NCBI RefSeq assembly: GCF_039839785.1
Contig: NZ_JBDOQT010000001.1
Coordinates: forward strand, 558,001-622,000
Length of the DNA stretch: 64,000 bases
Origin: Pelagibius sp. CAU 1746
GTDB lineage: Bacteria; Pseudomonadota; Alphaproteobacteria; Kiloniellales; Kiloniellaceae
Reading direction: 5' to 3'
Shown in pieces: positions 57,994 to 64,000 of the stretch. Each line of letters starts with the position of its first letter. Position 1 is the first letter of the stretch. A program made the translations under genes and the position numbers. The notes beneath the pieces are model-generated. The model was not told the DNA's origin, did no database searches, and worked only from the letters and a program-made list of their open reading frames with translations.

Positions 57994-60900
57994 CTAACGC
58001 GCCTTGCGGGGCGGGGCGGCGCGATCGACGGTCTTGCGGGCGCCGGCCCTGGTGGCGGCGGCCTTCTTCGACGCCGCCTTCTTGGCGGCTTCCTTCCTGG
58101 CGGCTTCCTTGTTCGCGACGGCCTTCTTGGCCGCTGCCTTGCGCACGGACTTGCGGGTCACCTTCTTCGCCGCATCCTTCTTGGCCCCATCCACCTTGCT
58201 TGGCGCGCAGTCGCTTTCCTCGAAGACCGCCAGCAGCTTCTTCTCGATGCTGCGCAGCTTCTGCCTGTTCTCGATCTTGGCGCCCAGTGCGTTCTGCACG
58301 TAGAAAACATCGACCGCGCGTTCGCCGAAGGTGGCGATGCGCGCCGACTTGATGATCAGGTCCAGCTTGGTCAGCGTCATGGTGACGAGATAGAGCAGGC
58401 CGGGGCGGTCGCGGCCGTTCACTTCGATCACCGTGTGGCTGCGGCTCGCCTTGTTGTCGATGAGGACGCGCGGGGAGACCTTGAAGACCTTGAAGCGGCT
58501 GGGGATCGGCGACTGCTGGGCCTTGAGCTCCTGCAGCGGGCGCAGGCGCCCGGCCAGGGACTGCTCGATGGCCGAGGAGAGACGCGCCAGCTTGCCCGGC
58601 TGGCCGAACGGGCCGCCCTGGACGTCCTCCACATAGAAGGAATCCAGCGCCATGCCGTTGGACAGCGTGAAGATGCGCGCCGCGGTGATCGAGGCGCCGG
58701 CCACCGCCATGGCCCCGGCGATGCGGCTGAACAGCCCGGGATGGTCGGGAGTGTAGACCGTGACCTCCGTGGCTTCGCGGTAGCGGTCGATGCGCGTGTC
58801 GACGGTCAGCGGCGCGCCCGAGAGTTCGGCCTCGCGCACCAGATGCGCGTGGCGCAGGTGGCTGTCGGAGTCGAGACCGCTCCAGTAGGAGGGATAGCCG
58901 CGGCGCAGGTGGGCGGCGATGTCCTTCTGCGTCCAGCCCGACTGCTTCAGTTTCTCCTTCAGCGTTTCCTTGGCGGCCTTCACGCGGGCGTCGCGGCCCT
59001 TGGCGGCGAGGCCGCCGCCAAGCACCGATTCCGTGCGCCAGTAGAGATCGCGCAGCAGCGCCGCCTTCCAGGCGTTCCACACGTTGGGACCGACGGCGCG
59101 GATGTCGGCGACGGTCAGGACCAGCAGCAGGCGCAGACGCTCGGGCGACTGCACCAGGTCGGCGAAGTCGCGGATGGTCTTGGGATCGTCGATGTCGCGC
59201 TTGAAGGCGGTGTCGCTCATGGCCAGGTGGTGCAGCACCAGCCAGGACACGGTCTCGGTCTCCGCCTCGTCGAGGCCGAGGCGCGGGCAGACCTTGGCCG
59301 CCACCTTGGCGCCCAGCTCCGAATGGTCTCCGCCGCGCCCCTTGGCGATGTCGTGCAGCAGCACCGCCATGTAGAGCACGCGCCGGGAGAGGACCTTGTG
59401 CACCACCTCGGTGGCGATCGGCGCCGCCTCGGCCAGGTCGCCCTGCTCGATGGCGTGCAGGATGCCGATGGCGAAGATGGTGTGCTCGTCCACCGTGTAG
59501 GAGTGATACATGTTGTACTGCATCTGCGCGACGACACGCCCGAAGGCCCGCAGGAAGCGGCCGAAGACGCCGGCCTCGTTGAGGCGGCGCAGCGTCGTCT
59601 CCGGGTCCTTCTCCGAGGTCAGCATGTCGAGGAAGATCGCGTTGGCCTTGGGGTCGGCGCGCAGGTTCTTGTCGATGTGCTTCAGCTTGCGCGTGATGCC
59701 GCGCAGCGTCTCCGGGTGGATATCCAGATCGTGCTTCTGCGCGACCTGGAAGATGCGCAGCATCTCCACCGGGTTCTCGCTGAAAACCTCCGGGTCGGAG
59801 ACGGTGAGGCGGTCGCCCTCCAGGCCGAAACCCTCGATCTTGCGGCGCCGGCGCAGCGCCGGCAGGCGGAAGCGCGAACGGCGGTTGTGCTCGGCCTCGA
59901 TGACGGCGCAGAAGATGCGGGTCAGGTCGCCGACTTCCTTGGCGATGAGGAAGTAGCGCTTCATGAAGCGCTCGACGTCCATCAGTCCGCCGTGCGGGGT
60001 GAAGCCCATGCGCGGCGCGATCTCCTTCTGCATGTCGAAGGTCAGCCGCTCGTCGGCGCGCCCGGAGATGTAGTGCATATGACAGCGCAGGCTCCACAGG
60101 AAGTTCAGCGCCTTGTCGAAACGCTGCACCTCGGCGGCGGTGAAGACCTTGCGCTGCACCAAGGTCGAAATGTCGTCAACGTTGTAGAGGAACTTGGCCA
60201 TCCAGAAGAGGGTGTGCAGATCGCGCAGGCCGCCCTTGCCCTCCTTGATGTTGGGCTCCAGCGCGTAGCGCGAGCCGCCGAAGCGGTCGTGGCGCGACTT
60301 GCGCTCGGCCAGCTTGGCCTCGATGAACTTGGCGCCGCCGCCGGCCTGCACGTCCTTGTGGAAGCGCTGGCGCATCTCGCGATAGAGCGCCTGGTCGCCC
60401 CACAGCCAGCGCGCCTCCAGCAGTGCGGTGCAGATGGTGATGTCGCCCTTGGCCAGCCGGATGCACTCGTTCACCGTCCGCGTGGCGTGGCCGACCTTGA
60501 AACCCATGTCCCACAGCAGATAGAGGATTTCTTCCACCACCTGCTCGCTGCGCGGGGTCAGCTTGTAGGGCAGCAGAAACAGCAGGTCGATGTCCGACTG
60601 CGGCGCCAGCTCGCCGCGCCCGTAGCCGCCGACGGCGACCAGCGACAGGCGCTCGCCGGTGGAAGGATTGGCGATGGGATAGAGGCGCTGGCTGACGTGG
60701 TCGTAGACCACGCGAATGATCTGATCGACCAGGTAGGATTCGGCGCGCACCGTCGCCGTGCCGTTGACGGCCTCTTCCTCGAAACGGCGCCGCACCTCGG
60801 CGCGGCCGGCGGCCAGCGCCTGCTTCAGCAGCGCCAGCACGGCGGCGCGCTGCCTGGGGCCGGCGGGAACTTCATCGAAGATCTCGCCCAGGCCCGCCAT

Positions 60901-61029
60901 CAGCCTGCGGCGGTTGACGATGCTGCGCGGATTGTCGATCTGCGCGCCCGACGCCTCGGCCAGCGCCTCTTCGGGCGGCAGCGCGGCGGCGGTGCCGCCG
61001 GGCGCGGCAATGTCGGCGGAACTGGTCAT
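57994..61029 (-). CDS. glnD: Bifunctional PII uridylyltransferase/uridylyl-removing enzyme GlnD
   Basis: GlnD senses glutamine and modifies PII proteins. The nucleotidyltransferase site GGYGRGELAPQSDIDLLFL is near residue 133, the HD domain follows with MAVLLHDIAKGRGGDHSELG, and two ACT domains (VTVYTPDHPGLFSRIAGAMAVAG; VIEVNGRDRPGLLYLVTMTL) end the conserved part. The last ~65 residues are a Lys/Ala/Arg repeat tail resembling histone H1 or AlgP tails, which is not part of typical GlnD. The length of 1011 exceeds the usual 890-940. Confidence 0.96.
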   Translation of the reverse strand: MTSSADIAAPGGTAAALPPEEALAEASGAQIDNPRSIVNRRRLMAGLGEIFDEVPAGPRQRAAVLALLKQALAAGRAEVRRRFEEEAVNGTATVRAESYLVDQIIRVVYDHVSQRLYPIANPSTGERLSLVAVGGYGRGELAPQSDIDLLFLLPYKLTPRSEQVVEEILYLLWDMGFKVGHATRTVNECIRLAKGDITICTALLEARWLWGDQALYREMRQRFHKDVQAGGGAKFIEAKLAERKSRHDRFGGSRYALEPNIKEGKGGLRDLHTLFWMAKFLYNVDDISTLVQRKVFTAAEVQRFDKALNFLWSLRCHMHYISGRADERLTFDMQKEIAPRMGFTPHGGLMDVERFMKRYFLIAKEVGDLTRIFCAVIEAEHNRRSRFRLPALRRRRKIEGFGLEGDRLTVSDPEVFSENPVEMLRIFQVAQKHDLDIHPETLRGITRKLKHIDKNLRADPKANAIFLDMLTSEKDPETTLRRLNEAGVFGRFLRAFGRVVAQMQYNMYHSYTVDEHTIFAIGILHAIEQGDLAEAAPIATEVVHKVLSRRVLYMAVLLHDIAKGRGGDHSELGAKVAAKVCPRLGLDEAETETVSWLVLHHLAMSDTAFKRDIDDPKTIRDFADLVQSPERLRLLLVLTVADIRAVGPNVWNAWKAALLRDLYWRTESVLGGGLAAKGRDARVKAAKETLKEKLKQSGWTQKDIAAHLRRGYPSYWSGLDSDSHLRHAHLVREAELSGAPLTVDTRIDRYREATEVTVYTPDHPGLFSRIAGAMAVAGASITAARIFTLSNGMALDSFYVEDVQGGPFGQPGKLARLSSAIEQSLAGRLRPLQELKAQQSPIPSRFKVFKVSPRVLIDNKASRSHTVIEVNGRDRPGLLYLVTMTLTKLDLIIKSARIATFGERAVDVFYVQNALGAKIENRQKLRSIEKKLLAVFEESDCAPSKVDGAKKDAAKKVTRKSVRKAAAKKAVANKEAARKEAAKKAASKKAAATRAGARKTVDRAAPPRKAR

Positions 61030-61220
61030 GCTATCCTTTGGTCGCCCCGGTCTTCCGGGACCGGCGCCGATGTCCTCAGGCCTTCACATCGGCTCTTCCC
61101 GGGCGCTTGTCCAGGCCTGCCTGCCGGAGCGGCAGGCTCTGCGGCACACTATGCAACGCATTATATTGTCGGAAGACCCGCTCAGAAACCCGCGCCGCTG
61201 CGGCTGACCTGGCAAAAACT

Positions 61221-61754
61221 ATGACACAGATCCTCAGCTACGTCTTAAGACTCCTTCGCAGACCTACAATGGCTGCCCTGCTGCTCGCGGTCTCGGCGCT
61301 CGGCGCCTGCGCGCCGCGGGACGACGCCCCACGGCCCATGCACATCTCCTCGCGGGCCGTCGGCCAGGCGCTGACGGTGACGGTGGACAATATCCCTCCC
61401 GGGCGCGCCGTCACCGAGCTGCTGCTGATCGACCCGGCCGGCGGCGCCACCCAGGCGCGCGAGCGCGAACTTTCCACGCGCGAGACCGCCAGCGGCGGTA
61501 ACGCGGGGCCGGGCGTTGCGGTCGGCGCCACCGGCGGCTCCTCCAGCGGGGTGCGTCCTTACATCTCTCTCGGCTATCTCTTCCGCGGCAGCGGGCGGGT
61601 CGAGCGCAGCCAGCGCCTGACCGGGGAGATCCCCATCCCCGACCCCGCCGCCTATGCCGCCGGCTATCGCGGCTGGCGCATCGTGCTGCGCTATCGCGAT
61701 CAATTGGGTGAGGTCCGCCAAGTCACCGTGCCGGCGCCGCCACCGGAGCGATAG
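61221..61754 (+). CDS. Predicted lipoprotein of unknown function
   Basis: A hydrophobic leader ends with the lipobox LGAC (MAALLLAVSALGAC), giving a lipidated Cys followed by APRDDAPRP. The mature ~145 residues include VGQALTVTVDNIPPGRAVTELLLIDPAGG, a Gly/Ser-rich stretch, and RGWRIVLRYRDQLGEVRQVTVPAPPPER, suggesting beta structure. The start may be ATG 61221 or ATG 61269 (directly at the signal). I do not recognise a family. It is divergent from glnD. An Asp after +2 is absent (+2 is Ala), so outer-membrane delivery is likely by the usual rule. Confidence 0.72.
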   Translation: MTQILSYVLRLLRRPTMAALLLAVSALGACAPRDDAPRPMHISSRAVGQALTVTVDNIPPGRAVTELLLIDPAGGATQARERELSTRETASGGNAGPGVAVGATGGSSSGVRPYISLGYLFRGSGRVERSQRLTGEIPIPDPAAYAAGYRGWRIVLRYRDQLGEVRQVTVPAPPPER

Positions 61755-61796
61755 AAGCCCCATGAACGGCCCTTTTCCATGCCATTGCGATCAGGC

Positions 61797-61825
61797 TTGT
61801 TTTATTTAGGACTCCTATCTATATT
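61797..61825 (+). promoter_or_regulatory. Promoter of the MarR operon with embedded operator
   Basis: TTGTTT (61797-61802) and TATATT (61820-61825) are 17 bp apart. The perfect dyad TAGGACTCCTA (61807-61817) fills the spacer, where a bound repressor would block polymerase. Transcription would start near 61832, leaving a short leader before the GTG at 61848. Confidence 0.65.
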
Positions 61826-61847
61826 GCCCTTCGAAGAGGAGAAGCCC

Positions 61848-62495
61848 GTGACTTCCAGGACAAAAAACAGCACGGCACAGATCGCCACCGGGTTTTCCCG
61901 AATCGCCACTTTTCTGCGGGCCGGCCAATGGCGTCAGGCAGAGGCGGCGCGCCTGACCCCGACCCAAAGCCAGATCCTGATTTACCTGGCGCAGCGGGGG
62001 CCGGCGCGCCTCGGCGCCCTGGCCGCCGAAACCGGAGTCACCCAGGCCACCGCCAGCGATTCCGTCAACGCCCTGGTCCGCAAAGGCCTGCTGCGCAAGA
62101 CCAGCGATCCCGCCGACGCGCGTGCGCGACGACTCCAGCCGACCCTAAAGGGTCAGCGCGCTGCGGAAGAACTGTCGCTCTGGCCGCAGCAAATGGAGCG
62201 CGCACTCGAAAGCCTCTCGCTGCAAGAGCAGGCCACCGTGCTTCGCGCCCTGACCAAGATCATCCGGGACCTGCAAACCGCCGGCGCCATCCCGGTTCAA
62301 CGCATGTGCCTTACCTGCCGCTACTTCCGACCCAACGCCCATCCCCATTCAGAGACACCGCATCACTGCGCCTTTGTGGACGCCGCTTTCGGCGAGGCCG
62401 AGCTGCGCCTCGACTGCGGTGAACACGAAGCGGCGGAAACAGCCGTCGCGGCCTCGGGCTGGCAGCGCTTCGCTGCCGAAAACGGGGCTGAATAG
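61848..62495 (+). CDS. MarR-family regulator with C-terminal cysteine cluster
   Basis: The winged helix is recognisable: LTPTQSQILIYLAQRGPARLGALAAETGVTQATASDSVNALVRKGLLRKTSDPADARARRLQPTLKGQ. After a dimerisation helix comes an unusual extension with CLTCRYFRPNAHPHSE, PHHCAFVDAAFGEA and RLDCGEHE, that is C-x2-C then two more cysteines with nearby His, a plausible zinc or Fe-S site. The start is GTG at 61848, with GAGGAG at good spacing and only a short leader from the promoter; an upstream ATG at 61779 lies before the promoter. The length is 215. Confidence 0.82.
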   Translation: MTSRTKNSTAQIATGFSRIATFLRAGQWRQAEAARLTPTQSQILIYLAQRGPARLGALAAETGVTQATASDSVNALVRKGLLRKTSDPADARARRLQPTLKGQRAAEELSLWPQQMERALESLSLQEQATVLRALTKIIRDLQTAGAIPVQRMCLTCRYFRPNAHPHSETPHHCAFVDAAFGEAELRLDCGEHEAAETAVAASGWQRFAAENGAE

Positions 62496-62498
62496 AAA

Positions 62499-62530
62499 GG
62501 CGCCCCGGCCGCAGCAACGGCCGGAGCGCC
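62499..62530 (+). promoter_or_regulatory. Intercistronic hairpin between the MarR gene and the secreted-protein gene
   Basis: GGCGC and CCGGCCG pair with CGGCCGG and GCGCC (one C-A mismatch, CAGCAA loop), a 12-pair stem starting 3 nt after the MarR stop. There is no U-tract; it may adjust the expression ratio of the two genes. Confidence 0.5.
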
Positions 62531-62576
62531 CCAAATCGTCCAACCCACCTCTGCAGAGACAGGAGACCCACAAACT

Positions 62577-63353
62577 ATGACATACCCCTTGGGATTCAGC
62601 CACCGCCCGATCGCCTTGCCCCTGGCCGCCGCCATCGCCTTCATTGTCGCCGGGTCGGCTGCCGGCACCGCCTTGGCCCACGGCGACGGTGGAATCTCCG
62701 CACCCAGCTCCGCGAAAACCGCCGCGCAATTCGATATCGTCCACGCCAAGGTCGCCACCGCGGACAGTATCGCGACCTTCCACATGGGCGTGTCGGGCGC
62801 GGCCGGCGCCTCCCGCCCCGCCGCCAGCGGCAAGCTGGCGGGAAGCTCCGTCTTCTCCTATGTCTGGCCCACCAGCATCGACCCCTATGAAGTCGGCTTC
62901 GAGAAGAAGGCGGGCATCCTCGCCCTGGCCGTGACGTCGCACCCGGATTTCGACGACACCCCGCTCTATGACGAAAACGGCGACGGCCAAACCGGCAACG
63001 ACGGCGAGCTCTGGCACAGTCATTGGGTCGTTCTCGCACCCAACGAATCCTGCGGCCCCGGCGCGCTGGCGGTGGTCGACATTCCGGCCGGGTCGAAGCC
63101 GCGACTGCCGAAGACCTGGCCGCAACTGCCGATCCTGATAGACAGCCCGGGCTGGGACCCGGTCATTGCCGGAGACACGCTCGAGGTGAAGGTCGCTTTC
63201 GACGACATCGCGGTGGTCGAGACGGCCGCTTTCGACGGCGTCACCGCGGGGCTGAGGATCAACGAGAGTGTCCACGCGCCCCTGCTTTGCGTCGTCGATG
63301 TTTTCGACGTCGCCTCCGGGGATCTCAGCCTTCCGGGGAAGGTCAACGAATAG
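62577..63353 (+). CDS. Secreted protein of unknown function, His/Asp-rich motifs
   Basis: A signal peptide (LPLAAAIAFIVAGSAAGTALA) is cleaved before HGDGGISAPSS. The mature ~225 residues contain DENGDGQTGNDGELWHSHWVVLAPNESCG, where DxNxDG resembles a calcium-binding loop and WHSHW a metal-binding patch, plus TSHPDFDDTPLYD and PLLCVVDVFDVASG. Two cysteines could form a disulfide. I do not recognise the family. It follows the MarR gene by 81 bp across a hairpin and is probably its regulated partner. Confidence 0.75.
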   Translation: MTYPLGFSHRPIALPLAAAIAFIVAGSAAGTALAHGDGGISAPSSAKTAAQFDIVHAKVATADSIATFHMGVSGAAGASRPAASGKLAGSSVFSYVWPTSIDPYEVGFEKKAGILALAVTSHPDFDDTPLYDENGDGQTGNDGELWHSHWVVLAPNESCGPGALAVVDIPAGSKPRLPKTWPQLPILIDSPGWDPVIAGDTLEVKVAFDDIAVVETAAFDGVTAGLRINESVHAPLLCVVDVFDVASGDLSLPGKVNE

Positions 63354-63380
63354 CTCTAAAGACGAAAAGCTGTTGAACGA

Positions 63381-63415
63381 GACCACTGCGGCAGCCTCGG
63401 CAGGCCGCAGTGGTC
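63381..63415. terminator. Bidirectional hairpin between converging genes
   Basis: GACCACTGCGGC pairs perfectly with GCCGCAGTGGTC (12 bp) around an 11-nt loop, 27 nt past the stop of the secreted-protein gene. No U-tract follows on either strand. Its position between convergent genes favours a terminator or 3' end stabiliser. Confidence 0.55.
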
Positions 63416-63561
63416 ACGCCGGGCATGATCGCCCCTCGCTGCAGAACGCCCCCAGGAACCATGCCATCATCGTCCGCCATCTCCGCTTCGAGGATCTGGG
63501 CGCTTGCGCCAACACCGGAAGACGGCTTGCCGCCGCTCGAAGACCCGGCCGCTACGCCCGG

Positions 63562-64000
63562 CTAGTCTGCGGATAGTTTCTTCAGGCGGTAGAGCAGTTC
63601 CAGGGCCTCGCGGGGGCTGAGATCGTCGGGGTTGATCTCACCGAGCACCGCCTCCACCGCGCTTTCCTTGGTGTCCGGCTCGGCCGCCTTGGCCGCGGTG
63701 GCGGCGAAGAGCGGCAGGTCGTCGGCGAGGCGCGTCAAGGCGCCGGCCTGCTCGCCCTGCTCCAGGCTGGCCAGCACCGTCTCGGCGCGGGCCACCGCCG
63801 CCTTGGGCAGGCCCGCCAGCTTGGCCACGTGGATGCCGTAGGAACGGTCGGCGGCGCCGGCCGTCACCTCGTGCAGGAAGACCACGTCGCCCTGCCATTC
63901 CTTCACCCGCATGGAGTGGCAGGCCAGGGAGTCGAGCTTGGCCGTCAGGCTGGTCAGCTCGTGGTAGTGGGTGGCGAAGAGGGCGCGGCAGCCGTTCACC
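63562..64000 (-). CDS. mutS: DNA mismatch repair protein MutS, C-terminal part (cut by window edge)
   Basis: The last 145 residues of Mut[16 protein letters not shown] is the conserved His-switch region of the ATPase domain, and [49 protein letters not shown] is the helix-turn-helix that swaps between subunits. The C-terminal tail ends [20 protein letters not shown], the dimerisation peptide. The gene continues beyond the right edge. mutS next to glnD is a common alphaproteobacterial order; here three genes are inserted between them. Confidence 0.96.
   Translation of the reverse strand, partial: VNGCRALFATHYHELTSLTAKLDSLACHSMRVKEWQGDVVFLHEVTAGAADRSYGIHVAKLAGLPKAAVARAETVLASLEQGEQAGALTRLADDLPLFAATAAKAAEPDTKESAVEAVLGEINPDDLSPREALELLYRLKKLSAD

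Noticed and set aside
56698-61224. Very long open frame on the plus strand opposite murJ and glnD
   Set aside because: It is antisense to two certain genes, rich in His/Gly/Arg/Gln repeats typical of GC-rich shadow frames, and shows no recognisable domain.

Overview
The window is a GC-rich (roughly two-thirds G+C), gene-dense bacterial chromosome segment from an alphaproteobacterium. A Rhodospirillales/Kiloniellales-like lineage is my inference from gene content; no rRNA is present to settle it. The support is the gene order gyrB-recF-dnaN-dnaA-rpsT-enoyl-CoA hydratase-mutM/ubiE-ubiB-coaBC-dut, the irr/fabA-fabB-fabI block, the lnt-XRE-metK-trmB-rimP-nusA-infB and tsaB-rimI-mucR-fur-olsB-olsA-miaB-phoH-ybeY-corC blocks, and the presence of Irr and MucR regulators. 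I saw no tRNA, rRNA, CRISPR array, prophage or insertion sequence.

Layout. 1-5.8 kb: replication genes on the minus strand (gyrB cut by the left edge, recF, dnaN, dnaA) and rpsT. 5.9-14.0 kb: enoyl-CoA hydratase, a small secreted protein and mutM on the minus strand; then ubiE, ubiB, coaBC, dut, an Rrf2 regulator and cysK on the plus strand, with an unusual duplicated 18-bp element in front of cysK. 13.9-20.0 kb: a variable segment between two mirrored pairs of palindromic repeats. It holds a MoeB/ThiF protein, a lower-GC ImmA-like protease/PIN toxin pair of foreign appearance, a BMP-family binding protein, a 2-hydroxyacid dehydrogenase and an SH3 protein. 20.0-26.4 kb: an iron/peroxide cluster (DUF3501, Hdr-like Fe-S protein, rubrerythrin, irr) next to fabA-fabB-fabI. 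Two Irr boxes sit at the same distance from consensus promoters of rubrerythrin and irr. 26.4-49.9 kb: a long minus-strand run of RNA, translation, envelope and regulatory genes. 50-57.9 kb: D-Ala-D-Ala dipeptidase, nitroreductase, polysaccharide deacetylase, glucosaminidase, NifU-like protein, UspA, trpS and murJ. 58-64 kb: glnD with a histone-H1-like tail, a lipoprotein, a MarR regulator with an added cysteine cluster driving a gene for an unrecognised secreted protein, and the 3' end of mutS.

How the genes work together. Most genes are core functions in conserved operons with short gaps or 4-bp stop/start overlaps (corC-lnt, miaB-phoH, olsB-olsA, tsaB-rimI, immA-PIN). The least described parts are (i) the Irr-box-controlled rubrerythrin/Hdr-like/DUF3501 operon, (ii) the cysteine-bearing MarR plus secreted protein operon with an operator inside its promoter, (iii) the Rrf2-cysK junction with tandem dyads that also encode a cysteine-containing leader ORF, and (iv) the repeat-bounded variable segment. 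Functions are from motif recognition by eye; no database search was run.
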